In this document: positions 28,001-35,641 of the stretch, in pieces
Position numbering within the stretch: position 1 is the first letter of the stretch
Layout of the letters: the number at the start of each line of letters is the position of its first letter
Assembly: GCA_046331625.1 (NCBI GenBank)
Contig: JAXLQL010000009.1
Location: forward strand, 276,613-340,612
DNA from: JAXLQL01 sp046331625
GTDB taxonomy: Bacteria > Acidobacteriota > Terriglobia > Bryobacterales > Bryobacteraceae
DNA length: 64,000 bases
Direction of reading: 5' to 3'
Notes under the pieces: generated by a model
Database searches by the model: none
Told to the model about the DNA's origin: nothing
The model's input: the letters and a program-made list of their open reading frames with translations, nothing else
Translations under genes and position numbers: made by a program

Positions 28001-29701
28001 AACTGGACCGTCACCAATGCGCAAGTGACCAACGTGAACCAGGCGGCGACGAGTGCGGTTCTCCCCACCAGTGGCAACTCCGTCTTCACCGCGAACTACC
28101 TCGCTTCGCAGTATCTTGTGACGGCTACCGGATGCGGCGTCACTCTCAACAACGGAACCGTTGCGCCGGCGCAGGGCTTGGCGCTTGCGATCAACTCCAC
28201 TGTCACAGTGAATCCGAACCCGGCGACGGGACAATCCATCCAGAGTGTGATCGTAGTGATCAACGGAGTCAGCACCACGCTCTCCGGACCTCCCTACAGC
28301 TTCGCGCTCAGCGGACCCGCGGCCGTCACAGTCAATTGCGGCGCGGGCAATCCCGTGACGCATTCGGTGAACACGAACCCGCCCGGCTTGCTTGTGGCTA
28401 TCGATGGCGGTGCGCCCGCCACGGGTCCGCGTCCTGCAACCTGGACCCCGGGTACCGCTCACACTCTCGCTGCGACTACGCCGGGCATCGTGAACGGAAC
28501 TGCCTACTCGCTCACCAACTGGTCCCCGAACGGACCCACTGCGGCGAATTGGTCAATCGCGTCCTCGCCTACTACAGCAACCAACTACGTCGCCAACTAC
28601 ACGCTCAGCGGCTACGTGGTCAACGCCACCGGATGCGGCGTCACCGTTGGACCCGCTTCGCAAGCGATCCTCACCAGCCCACTCGTGTTCCCCGCGGGGC
28701 AAAGCCTCACTCTCACGGCGAACCCGCCCACCGGGCAGCAGTTCCAGAGCTTCCAGATCACGATCGGTGCGAACACCACGAACGTTACCACCAACCCGGC
28801 CACCATTACTCTCAGTGCACCGGCTACCATCACGGCGAACTGCGGCTCGCCCACCAACGTCACGCTCACCGTTACGAGCAACCCGGTGGGGCTCCACCTG
28901 CGGATCGGCGCGAGCGGCGGCTTCGGCACGGGACCCATCGTTCGCCAGGTGCCCGCCAACTCGACGCAGACGATCGCGGCGGAGTCGCCGCAGGTGGTCG
29001 ACGGCATCGGCTATCGCTTCACCGGCTGGTCCACGGGAGCGACTACCCCCGTTGCTACCGTGCAGCCGGCGGGCGATCTGACGGCCGTCGCGAACTTCCA
29101 AACGGCCTGCTATCTGGTGAATGTCACCGGCACCGCCAACGGCACGGTCGCCTTGAATCCGGCTTCGGGCGGCATCACTGGCTTCCCGGATAACTGCTTC
29201 GCCCCTGGCGCGCAGGTCCGCATTCTGGCTACGGCCAACACCGGCTACGGACTGCGTGATGTCGTGATCAACATCGGTGGCGCCACCACCACGGTCACCA
29301 CGCCGAACACTCCGATCACGGTGAGCGGACCCACCGTGGCGCAGGCCACCTTCATCCCGCGCCCAGCCACGGTCTCGACGATCTTCCCACCGGTGCTGGT
29401 CAACGGGACCACCTATCGCGACAACGTGTTCTTCTCGAACCCGACGCCGACTCCAGGCAACAGCCTGCAGATCACGGGCGTCACGTTCAACACCACGGCT
29501 GGAACAGGCACGGTGACCTTGCAGAGCTCGCTGCCGATCGTGTTCGGAGCGCTGCCGGCGAATGGGCAATCGAGCACGCAGCAGATCCTGTTCAACATCC
29601 CGGCCACGGTCACCGGATACAACATCTTCGTGACGGTTGAAGTCAAGAACGCCAACGGAGATACGTTCACCAACGTAGTGTCGGTGGGTCAGACGAAGTA
29701 G
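22013..29701 (+). CDS. Giant multidomain secreted protein (DUF7948, SBBP propeller, LamG, CARDB, InlB-like repeats)
   Basis: About 2,562 residues from ATG 22013. The start is uncertain: GTG 22067 or 22187 are alternatives, and no clear signal peptide is in frame. Domains in order: DUF7948-like (about 60-280, opening PLFFVDNRGQTPGRAAYLLH); seven propeller repeats (about 283-713), each with a D-x-x-G-N-x-Y-V-x-G core such as VAVDNLGNAYVVGS; a LamG-like domain (about 720-940); two CARDB-like domains (about 943-1180), the second ending VSECDETNN; an unassigned domain (about 1183-1328); a second LamG-like domain (1330-1577); InlB-like repeats (1580-2455), with VNTNPANIGATVG, VNTNPPGLLVAIDGG and repeated ATGCGVT units; and a closing sheet domain (2456-2562). 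This is an adhesin or cell-surface architecture. A small glycine-zipper gene follows after 7 bp. It diverges from the sigma pseudogene. Confidence 0.82.
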   Translation: MVLATSVTQYCRRGWAERVTLTNLNVPAQALGSHEGREEISDSYCSHALRSRAASVRQVTPPLFFVDNRGQTPGRAAYLLHGSDKSFAFGKAGVTIELHRPKGGAAPRMRDDLHRLPEPVEYEAARLSLDFVGANPDVEIIGESKLKGVVNYHVGDPAGHHAGVPTYASIRYRNLWPGIDLVYSGEPQRLKYELRVAPGADPRVIRFRYRGADPSVTAGGQLSMKTAAGDFTDERPVSFQGSRRVATAWQTWGDGEAGFEVGEYDRGRELVIDPAILVRSYVFGVTGTHQGNRLATDASGNVYVGGVADSAFTGLTATNSPTGLMDGFVAKFDSAGVLNYVTLVGGAYDETLNGIAADSQGFAYVTGATRSSNFPIVSGFGSLSGGSNAYLTKLSPSGAIVSSSQFGSSSTDEGVSVAVDNLGNAYVVGSTDGAFPVTQGSTSNGKTDVFLAIVATSGTASISNAIVFGGSEPDSPSSVTLDNGGNIYVGGFTRSLNFPATLGAFSGGSASSSGFVAKFAASPFGTPVFATVLTGSPGNYTVVHAAAPDSAGNVFVAGHAEYDLGLPVNPGFSFASGNRSGMLIKLDPAGTPLWADYLSTTAFSDAYNLALDAQGRPHLTGEFAAQVFRSIASQAGQTDGFFLRLSTDGKTVECAQGLGGSAIDWGGGIGVTPAGNVWVAGTTTSAAFPLVAASPGLDAQSVARNVFLAEISCTLDCVGVPSGLSAWWQLESGPGSTLEVVTNTSSTVVFTGAGAPSFPPGVVGHSLLFNANTYVQHTGTNADFGTGDFSIDFWLRLTSSPEPGNFRTILEKRAGNNGYRVYTNGLSLGLELSDGSSTGSYTVNIPPLIGSWHFIAVTVRRNSPVGVRFYLDGVAIGTPGNPAAQAGTLSNTGPFRLGARSAAAAPDFIGGLDEVELFQRELTVQEVLALFNARSAGKCVTVNCPDLTSQVRATLSGTQLTVNTTLINKGGAPVSSFQYEVFLASDAACTANVQSLGTYSYSATLQPGQSAPVTNVISLATTPGSYFVCTRTDPFNRVKECVETDPLPSSPIVVSPACSNPDFAVTSVIVSPSSLSAGSAGTVAVTVVNNGGAYIGTNVVIKIYTAPSPTSTNRVLVGTLTLPGMTAGGTVILQLAFIAPAVGFTTGASQAVYFIAEVDAGNVVSECDETNNTGSQGPIVIRPGPISGGHWTDPIFQPVFDPSLPPYEKGPGDSNFCNILAVQIPRSADVDVYVALGRPVGRKIKLRDDLDGKPGVTGEITPDMIDHDYRATGPDSLKKIRFAFPADLPAERRQVYVAYVVKSASEPGEVTFDFSSCNATDPACANTPTDQSAQYKFDTVTDPIKDSAGNADGAIATPDDPFLKSTYTLGGKIDPATRGSDPAAYFSKANGAAIKLGQNTLFDSVKGKDLTFFAYVKLDPNDPINFVNTIFSFSGASKSDPSKTDVGYYFYLRNDSGGPFPNLAVKHPTGFLRERTNSVNLPVPRDNAWHCVGLRISNDGATLQYTFFVDGKTGSDQITETPMTLDPNGDAWIGFEPGPTNASQGRNFLGYMDEFQVFSRALSDDEMKALCGTCAQAPIQVTLDTNPAFSNIAPLVIDDQTPPASTTNGTGTATAPVTPGDSVLLSAPNSWNDNGTYYLLTGYSPGGPNVTPTASAKYTANYKTLCYVVAVTWTPPNGGTVAIAPPNGGYTSYGAPANCYEPGAVLTIISTPASGFTTGTPTATGSVTIVNGRPTVNGPGTITVPFTSSSSTGNVTVNTNPANIGATVGLTGSGTAANTYSTSTFTAGAGTVTVTPTSITNTAGDTRYDFANWSQGGTPNAAWTNASQGVTIPSGGATYTANFDTLYKLTVTVTGNCSATTPTGFYRAAPTLSVGVIPPAPSPGDPLDVAGIFFKSMVFTPSSGPNAGVAQTFTSYASLPASVPWNAPGTLVITCRTPVQIPLEVNTNPANIDATVGFGNSTALNVFTSSQFTDSNLFGLTASQTATKNGTVYQFQNWTVTNAQVTNVNQAATSAVLPTSGNSVFTANYLASQYLVTATGCGVTLNNGTVAPAQGLALAINSTVTVNPNPATGQSIQSVIVVINGVSTTLSGPPYSFALSGPAAVTVNCGAGNPVTHSVNTNPPGLLVAIDGGAPATGPRPATWTPGTAHTLAATTPGIVNGTAYSLTNWSPNGPTAANWSIASSPTTATNYVANYTLSGYVVNATGCGVTVGPASQAILTSPLVFPAGQSLTLTANPPTGQQFQSFQITIGANTTNVTTNPATITLSAPATITANCGSPTNVTLTVTSNPVGLHLRIGASGGFGTGPIVRQVPANSTQTIAAESPQVVDGIGYRFTGWSTGATTPVATVQPAGDLTAVANFQTACYLVNVTGTANGTVALNPASGGITGFPDNCFAPGAQVRILATANTGYGLRDVVINIGGATTTVTTPNTPITVSGPTVAQATFIPRPATVSTIFPPVLVNGTTYRDNVFFSNPTPTPGNSLQITGVTFNTTAGTGTVTLQSSLPIVFGALPANGQSSTQQILFNIPATVTGYNIFVTVEVKNANGDTFTNVVSVGQTK

Positions 29702-29708
29702 GCAAGAA

Positions 29709-30200
29709 ATGTTTCAACGACTACTGGCCATCGCACTCTCTGTGTCACTGCTCGCTGCCGGAGAATCGGCGGCAACCGGATCGTGGGCTCGCGTCACCGC
29801 GATCCGTACGGGAGCGAATGTCAAGGTTGCGCGAACCGGCGAGAAGAAGCGGCTTGCGGGAACATTCGCCGGGGCCAGTGAAGACGCGGTCCGCGTCGAT
29901 ACGCGGGGCTCGGTCGTGAGCATCCCGCGGAGCGACGTCAAGCGCGTGGAAGTCGCGGTGAATCGCAAAGGCCGCCGTGCCGCCATTGGCGCTGCGATCG
30001 GTGCCGGCGTTGGTGCCGCCTCATTGGGAGGCGCCGCTGCGGCATCGAACAAGCCGGGCGCGGAACCCGGCGTTCCGGGATTGCTTGCTGTCGGTGGTCT
30101 TGTCCTGGGGGGTGGCATCGGAGCGCTGGTGGGAATGGCTGTAGGATCGGGTTACAACGTCGTGTACGAGACGGCTCCTGCAAGCAAGAACACGCCGTAA
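29709..30200 (+). CDS. Small exported glycine-zipper protein
   Basis: 163 residues, starting 7 bp after the giant protein's stop, so almost certainly co-transcribed. Signal peptide MFQRLLAIALSVSLLAAG. Residues about 25-85 (WARVTAIRTGANVKVARTGE and RVDTRGSVVSIPRSDVKRVE) form a small-barrel-like sheet. After a basic patch (NRKGRRA) come two glycine-rich hydrophobic segments (AAIGAAIGAGVGAASLGGAA and LLAVGGLVLGGGIGALVGMA) with G-x3-G spacing, as in glycine-zipper proteins that insert in membranes. It could anchor or help export the large neighbour; that is inference from linkage only. Confidence 0.72.
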   Translation: MFQRLLAIALSVSLLAAGESAATGSWARVTAIRTGANVKVARTGEKKRLAGTFAGASEDAVRVDTRGSVVSIPRSDVKRVEVAVNRKGRRAAIGAAIGAGVGAASLGGAAAASNKPGAEPGVPGLLAVGGLVLGGGIGALVGMAVGSGYNVVYETAPASKNTP

Positions 30201-30218
30201 CATCCCGCAGTCTGTTCT

Positions 30219-33200
30219 TCAGGGCACGACCGTAAAGTTCGTCACGCCCGGACCGCCCGGTGCATTCGACCACGGTCCCCATCCATTCTCCGTATTCAGC
30301 GTGCACGACTCGCTGTAAGGATCGCCACCCACGCAAGCTCGAACGATCGCGCTGTACTCGGTCGCCACTCCGCCGATCGCACGGAGCGGAGCGAGCACGA
30401 AGAGTCCGGGCGCGATGCCAGTGACCGTGGGAGCGGAGGCGCCGCGCACTGCGACGAAGTACTGATACTTCGAGGCGCCCGGCGCAGGTGTCCAACCAAT
30501 CTGAATGTTGCCCTGCGACACCCGGCTGCGATGCGCGGGCGCAACCATCGACGGCTGCGTCACCGCCGGACCGAGCACCTGGAACCCCGTGGCAGGTCCG
30601 ATCCTCTGCCCAGCGCCAGGATTGGCCACCACCACCGCGTCATAGCGGCGGCCCTCCGACGTGAGCTGCACTGCGGCGAAGTTGTCGGTGGTGTGGACAT
30701 CGGCTCCGGTGCCGGAACGTCCCAGGTCATTGACGAACAGTCGATAGGTGGTGTTGCTGCCGTTGTCCCCGGGAATGCGAGACCAGGTGAAGAGCGCCGC
30801 CGGACCTGCGACCTCGGTTCCCGGAATCGGGGTTCCCAGGATCGGTCCAGCGGGGTTCGGCCCAGGGGCGTTGATGGGCGAGGCTTGGCTGTAAGGTCCG
30901 CACCCGTTGCCATTGCACGCGGCGACGAACACGGAGGCGGGTCCGGCTGGCACGGCGAGGTCGATCATGCTGACGGCGGTTTGTCCAGAGGCGACCGTCA
31001 GCGCTCCGCCACCTGGTCCGGAGTTCGGTTGCACCACCTGGACGCGATAGATATCCGCCCCAAGCACCGTGGACCACGTTGCGTTCAACGTGCCGCCGGT
31101 CACGGTGGCTCGGGTGATCGTGGGGGCGCCTGAGGGCACAGGTGGAAGCTCCACGCGGAAATTGCGCACGAAGTTCTGGAGGCAGTCGTCCAAGTACCCA
31201 GTACACGAGTTAACTCGTAACGAATAGTTCCCACTGGCCATCGAGTAGACGGTCGAAGTTGCCGACGCGGGAAGGCGGAGTTGGAGGACGGTTGCTCCGT
31301 CTCGCTGCAGGTAGAGCTGATAGGCTTGGGCGTAAGGGTCCGGGTCCCAACTGATGGTAGACGTTGACGTGGTCAGCACCTCCCCATTGACGGGCCTCCG
31401 GATCACTGGAGACCCCAAGTACGTGTTGGGGAGAAAGGGGTCGAAGCCAACCAGTCCGAAAGGCCCACAACCAGCGTCTGACGGAGGGCCATTGCATGCC
31501 CTCACCGCGAACCGCGTGTCAATTGCCACTCGAAACAGGGGCAAGTCAATCAGCAGGGATGTTTCGCCGGCAATGCTGCCTTGATAAAGGAAATCTGTTT
31601 CCGAGCGCATCAGTCGCAGATCGTATACCGAGGCGCCGGCTACTGGGTTCCACATAAACGTGGCGCCCCTGACGTTGATTGCCTGACCGTTCAGCGGAGC
31701 AATGATCACAGGTGCAGGTAATCCAGCCGACCCGCCACTCTGGGTAACCGTGACACTTTGGTTCGCGACCAAAAGAGTGCCCGTGCGCGGTGGCCCGAAG
31801 TTGTAGTTCGCTGAAACAGACACTTCGCCGCTACCCTGGACACGGGCCGAAACACGCAACCAGGGCACTTGGCTCGCAGCGGACCATGCACAGCCAGCCT
31901 GAGTGACCACGCGCACGGTTGTCGTGGTGTACTCGATCGGAAGGGTATTCGGCGGAGTGATCTGAAAGGTGCACGAGGTTTGGGGAATAGAGCCCCCTTG
32001 AATCGAGAAACGGGGCACATTCGAGACCCCGGGTGCATCCGCTGGAGCGAAGTCGAGAAGCACTTGGCCATTCGGGCGGGCTGCCCCCGGCGGATAGATG
32101 GCGTACACGCCCATCGTCACGAATCCAGTCGCACCAATGATCTCCCAGACGGCGGTTCCAGATCCGCCTGAAACGGGGATCGAAGACAAACCATCGGAAC
32201 GAGCAGGGGACACCAGAAACGCGCCCTGTCCGTAGGTGCCAGTCGTCGTAAGCCGTGCCAACGTACCAGTGCTCTTGTTGTCGACGTAGAGTTGCGTCCC
32301 TTCCGGAACGCCAGAGAATCGCGCCATCAGCCGGGTCCCGGTGTCCGCCAGTCCAGCGTTGGCCAAGTTGCCTCTCCCTGGAATGGCTGGGAGATCCGGG
32401 CTGTAGAAGCCAGTCTCAGACTGGTAGATCACACCGGGAATGTCTTGTTTGCGTGGCGGGGGCGGAACGTCACCCGCAACTGGGCCTGCGGTTCTCTGGC
32501 GGAACCCGCCGGCAAACTGAAGCGTCGCGACTCGGGTTACCACCGGCGCACCCAAGGGATTCCACACGATTCCAGAGATCTCGTTCGAGCCTGCGGCGTC
32601 ACGAAGTGATACATTCAATCCCTTGCTGATGGACGAGCTGATTGCGCGCGTGTTTTCGGCCATTCCCGCGCCGGTTATCGAGACTCTAAGGAACATGTAC
32701 TCCGCACCGTAGTCGTTGACGCCGAATTGGTTCGCATTCGTGCGAATGTTGGTTACCCGGAGCGTCCGAACGGCCCCCTGGCCAGGTGGGTCAAAAGGTA
32801 CCTGGAAAACCATCGAGCTCCCATTGAGGGCCCCATGGAAGATATTTCGGTTGTTGGGCGTGGACGCGCCCTGAACGCCGGATCCATAGTAGGTCGGCGA
32901 CCCAGTTCCATTCCCATAGCCCGGGCACGCGTTCGCAAGATCCGTGCACGCGAACTGGGCTCCGGGCATCGGCTCGTCGATGAGCAGCAAGGCCTCGGTC
33001 CACCGCACGCCTCCACTCTCACCGAGAATCCGCGACGTTAGGTCGAAAGCTTGATCCGGTGTGACCGTGATCGTGATCGTCGGCATCACTGCGCCGAGCG
33101 CGGTTGGGACGCCTCCCACACACTGGATGAGCAAGTCACCAGAAAGCTCGGTCATACTCTCGGCCCGAGCCGGTAGCGCCCCCGTGGACCCAATGGTGCA

Positions 33201-33293
33201 CTGTGGCTGCTGTGCCAGCACTCGATCCGCGAACCCGGCCAGGAGCACCACCGCCACGCGCGAAATAGTAAGAAACCGGTATCTCCTCGCCAT
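30219..33293 (-). CDS. Secreted BACON/Fn3-like repeat protein
   Basis: 1,024 residues from ATG 33293, with GGAG just upstream on the minus strand. The signal peptide ends near FADRVLAQ. The first 440 residues are not recognised; they hold paired cysteines (FACTDLANACPGYG). A BACON-like domain follows at about 450-515 (CAWSAASQVPWLRVSARVQG, ending LVANQSVTVTQSG), a fold usually tied to carbohydrate or mucin binding. From about 520 to the end are four or five Fn3-like sandwiches, each starting with a P-x-I-x-x-P-x-N-G type turn (APVIIAPLNGQAINVRGATF, SPVIRRPVNGEVLTTSTSTI). Each carries a C-x4-9-C loop such as CNGPPSDAGC or CNGNGC. It faces the giant adhesin across 18 bp. Likely extracellular; partner unknown. 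Confidence 0.78.
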   Translation of the reverse strand: MARRYRFLTISRVAVVLLAGFADRVLAQQPQCTIGSTGALPARAESMTELSGDLLIQCVGGVPTALGAVMPTITITVTPDQAFDLTSRILGESGGVRWTEALLLIDEPMPGAQFACTDLANACPGYGNGTGSPTYYGSGVQGASTPNNRNIFHGALNGSSMVFQVPFDPPGQGAVRTLRVTNIRTNANQFGVNDYGAEYMFLRVSITGAGMAENTRAISSSISKGLNVSLRDAAGSNEISGIVWNPLGAPVVTRVATLQFAGGFRQRTAGPVAGDVPPPPRKQDIPGVIYQSETGFYSPDLPAIPGRGNLANAGLADTGTRLMARFSGVPEGTQLYVDNKSTGTLARLTTTGTYGQGAFLVSPARSDGLSSIPVSGGSGTAVWEIIGATGFVTMGVYAIYPPGAARPNGQVLLDFAPADAPGVSNVPRFSIQGGSIPQTSCTFQITPPNTLPIEYTTTTVRVVTQAGCAWSAASQVPWLRVSARVQGSGEVSVSANYNFGPPRTGTLLVANQSVTVTQSGGSAGLPAPVIIAPLNGQAINVRGATFMWNPVAGASVYDLRLMRSETDFLYQGSIAGETSLLIDLPLFRVAIDTRFAVRACNGPPSDAGCGPFGLVGFDPFLPNTYLGSPVIRRPVNGEVLTTSTSTISWDPDPYAQAYQLYLQRDGATVLQLRLPASATSTVYSMASGNYSLRVNSCTGYLDDCLQNFVRNFRVELPPVPSGAPTITRATVTGGTLNATWSTVLGADIYRVQVVQPNSGPGGGALTVASGQTAVSMIDLAVPAGPASVFVAACNGNGCGPYSQASPINAPGPNPAGPILGTPIPGTEVAGPAALFTWSRIPGDNGSNTTYRLFVNDLGRSGTGADVHTTDNFAAVQLTSEGRRYDAVVVANPGAGQRIGPATGFQVLGPAVTQPSMVAPAHRSRVSQGNIQIGWTPAPGASKYQYFVAVRGASAPTVTGIAPGLFVLAPLRAIGGVATEYSAIVRACVGGDPYSESCTLNTENGWGPWSNAPGGPGVTNFTVVP

Positions 33294-33342
33294 GGCTCCA
33301 CATGGTAGCACTCGCTCGAAACGGAGCCGTATCCACTCCGCC

Positions 33343-33369
33343 GACGAGCCTACAAGACGAGCCTACAAT
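33343..33369 (+). promoter_or_regulatory. Tandem 13-bp repeat carrying a doubled -10-like box
   Basis: GACGAGCCTACAA occurs twice in direct tandem, 33343-33355 and 33356-33368. Each copy ends in a -10-like hexamer (TACAAG at 33351, TACAAT at 33364). The second lies right before AGGAG and the ATG at 33376. If TACAAT is used, transcription would start about at the ATG. The region also divides two divergent genes. Confidence 0.4.
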
Positions 33370-33375
33370 AGGAGC

Positions 33376-34572
33376 ATGTGGTTCGCCGCCGCCGCGTTGC
33401 TGCTCATGCTCCAGGCGGATCCTCAGGAAGAAGGGCTCAAGGCTCTCGACGCGAAGAACTATCCAGCGGCGATCGCGAGCTTCGAAAAAGCGCTCACCGC
33501 GGACCCCAAGGACTACTCGGCGCAGTTCCATCTCGGGCTGGCTCAGAGTCTCGCCGGCGACAACGCCAAGGCCGCTGCGGCATTCCGGAAGACGCTCGAA
33601 CTCAAGCCCGGACTCTACGAGGCGCAGCTCAACTTGGGCGTCGTCTTGATCAATCTCAAGCAGTCGCAGGAAGCCGAGGCGATGCTGCGGGCCGCGGTCG
33701 AACAAAAGCCGAAGGAGTTCCGCCCCGTCTACTATCTCGCCGAAGCAAACCTCGCCGCCGGCAAAGCCGATGAAGCCGAGCGCGGATTTCGAGCTGCGCT
33801 CGAACTCGACCCGAAGTCGGTGCCATCACAAGCGGGCCTGGGTCGCGCGCTGACGGCGCAAGGGAAGCTGACCGAAGCGGAGGCGGCGCTACGGCAGGCG
33901 GGCGACGCCGACGGATTGCTCGAACTGGCGGCGCGCCTCGAAAAGGCGAAACAACTCGACGCTGCGATCGGCATCTACAAGGATCTCGCCGCGCAGCCCG
34001 GCGCGGGGGAGCGGCTGGGCGAGTTGATGCTCGAAGCGGGCAAGCCGGGCGAGGCCATTCCTTATCTCGAAGCGGCGGTGAAGCAATCGGCCACTGCGGC
34101 GAATCGCTACGCGCTCGCCACTGCCTATCTGCGCGACAAGCAACCGGAGAAGGCTACCAAGATGATGGAGCAGGCGATCGCGAGCGATCCGAACAATGCG
34201 GAACTGCGCATGGCGTACGGTGGCCTGATGCGCGACCAGCGCAACTTCCAGGCTGCGGCGCAGCAGTACTGGGGCGCGACGAAACTGAAGCCGGAGTCGA
34301 AAGAAGCTTGGAGCGCACTGGCCACGATGCTGCTCTCCCTCGAGAATTATCCGCAGGCCATCGCCGCGTTCGACAAGCTGGAATCGCTGGGCGATCCCAA
34401 TCCCGGAATCTACTTCCTGCGGGCCATGGCGTTCGACAAGACCAAACAATACAAGCCCGCTAAAGAGGCGTACGAGAAGTTTCTCTCGATGAGCCAAAGC
34501 AAATTCCCCGAGGAGGAGTTCAAGGCGCGGCAGCGGCTGCGCGTGATCGAAAAGGAACTGAGCCGGCGATGA
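33376..34572 (+). CDS. Secreted TPR protein, first gene of an ATGA-coupled operon
   Basis: 398 residues. Start at ATG 33376 behind AGGAG; the frame is open far upstream but only this start gives a signal peptide (MWFAAAALLLMLQADP). The remainder is regular TPR: EGLKALDAKNYPAAIASFEK, ALTADPKDYSAQFHLGLAQS, AAAFRKTLELKPGLYEAQLN and so on, about ten repeats, ending in a basic tail. It is probably a periplasmic scaffold. The stop overlaps the next ATG by the ATGA pattern, so translation of the second gene is likely coupled to it. Confidence 0.85.
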   Translation: MWFAAAALLLMLQADPQEEGLKALDAKNYPAAIASFEKALTADPKDYSAQFHLGLAQSLAGDNAKAAAAFRKTLELKPGLYEAQLNLGVVLINLKQSQEAEAMLRAAVEQKPKEFRPVYYLAEANLAAGKADEAERGFRAALELDPKSVPSQAGLGRALTAQGKLTEAEAALRQAGDADGLLELAARLEKAKQLDAAIGIYKDLAAQPGAGERLGELMLEAGKPGEAIPYLEAAVKQSATAANRYALATAYLRDKQPEKATKMMEQAIASDPNNAELRMAYGGLMRDQRNFQAAAQQYWGATKLKPESKEAWSALATMLLSLENYPQAIAAFDKLESLGDPNPGIYFLRAMAFDKTKQYKPAKEAYEKFLSMSQSKFPEEEFKARQRLRVIEKELSRR

Positions 34573-34997
34573 AGACCGTTCTGCTTGCGTTGCTGCTTGC
34601 GCCCGTCGCGTTGCGAGCCGATCTCGATAGCGTCCGCAATGAGCCCGATCTCGAGAAGCGTTCGGAGAAGGCGCTGGCCAATGCCGAATCCGCGCTTGAC
34701 CGGGCACGCGGGGCCTATCAGAAGTCCGACGACAAGGAGTTCAAGGGCGCGCTCGACGAGTTGAATCAGTCGCTCGACTTGTGCAAGGGGTCGCTCGACG
34801 AGAGCGGCAAGAACGCGCGCAAACGGCCGAAGTATTTCAAGAAGGCCGAGATCGGGATTCGCCACTTGGTTCGGCGCCTCGACAATTTCAAGGTGGAGAT
34901 GAGCCCGGACGATCGCGCTCCGCTCGAAGGGCTGATCGACAAAGCGCACAAGGTGCAGGAAGAGATTCTGCAGGCCATCATGGGGAAGAAGAAATGA
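34569..34997 (+). CDS. Small secreted alpha-helical protein
   Basis: 142 residues with ATG overlapping the previous stop (ATGA). Signal peptide MKTVLLALLLAPVALRA, then charged helices (DLEKRSEKALANAESALDRA, FKGALDELNQSLDLCKGSLD, KYFKKAEIGIRHLVRRLDNF). One cysteine only, so no internal disulfide. No known domain is recognised; a helical hairpin or bundle is likely. Its coupling to a TPR protein suggests the TPR array may bind it. It also overlaps the next gene by ATGA. Confidence 0.72.
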   Translation: MKTVLLALLLAPVALRADLDSVRNEPDLEKRSEKALANAESALDRARGAYQKSDDKEFKGALDELNQSLDLCKGSLDESGKNARKRPKYFKKAEIGIRHLVRRLDNFKVEMSPDDRAPLEGLIDKAHKVQEEILQAIMGKKK

Positions 34998-35641
34998 AGA
35001 TGCTCTTGACGGTCTCGCTCTCTGCGGCCGCTTTGCTGGCGCAGGCGAATCGCGATTTTCTCACGGCCGACGAAGTGGATCAGATCCGGCTCACGGCGCA
35101 GGACCCCAACGCCCGGCTGCTGCTCTACACCACCTTCGCGCGGCTGCGCATGGATCTCATCGAGCAAACCGCCGCGAAGGAAAAGCCGGGGCGGTCGGCT
35201 GTTTTGCACCAACAGCTCGAGGAGTACACGAAGATCATCGAAGCGATCGATTCCGTTGTGGATGATGCACTGAAAAAGGGCAAGGATCTGACCGAAGGAA
35301 TCAAGTCCGTGGCCAGCGCCGAGAAGGAAACACTCGAGAAGTTGACCGCGATTCGCGATGCGAAGCCGAAAGACATGGCGCGCTACGAGTTCGCGCTCAC
35401 CACGGCGATCGAGACGACGCAGGATAGCCTCGAGATGTCGCAACAGGATCTCGCTGCGCGCAAGAAGGATGTGGAATCAAAGGCGGTGGGCGAGAAGAAG
35501 CGCCTCGAAGATTTGATGACGCCAGAAGATGCCAAAGCGCGGCGCGCGGAAGATGCGAAGAAGACTGAGGCTGAGGCGAAGAGCAAGCGCAAAGCTCCCA
35601 CACTGCGGCGCAAGGGCGAAACGGCGCCGGGCAAGCAATGA
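34994..35641 (+). CDS. Secreted coiled-coil protein
   Basis: 215 residues, ATG 34994 overlapping the previous stop. Signal peptide MKMLLTVSLSAAALLAQA. The mature part is nearly all helix with long charged stretches (LHQQLEEYTKIIEAIDSVVD, KPKDMARYEFALTTAIETTQ) and ends in a very basic tail (AEAKSKRKAPTLRRKGETAP). There are no cysteines in the mature part and no known domain. It resembles its neighbour in style (small, helical, exported), which suggests a complex with the TPR protein of the same operon. Function unknown. Confidence 0.72.
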   Translation: MKMLLTVSLSAAALLAQANRDFLTADEVDQIRLTAQDPNARLLLYTTFARLRMDLIEQTAAKEKPGRSAVLHQQLEEYTKIIEAIDSVVDDALKKGKDLTEGIKSVASAEKETLEKLTAIRDAKPKDMARYEFALTTAIETTQDSLEMSQQDLAARKKDVESKAVGEKKRLEDLMTPEDAKARRAEDAKKTEAEAKSKRKAPTLRRKGETAPGKQ

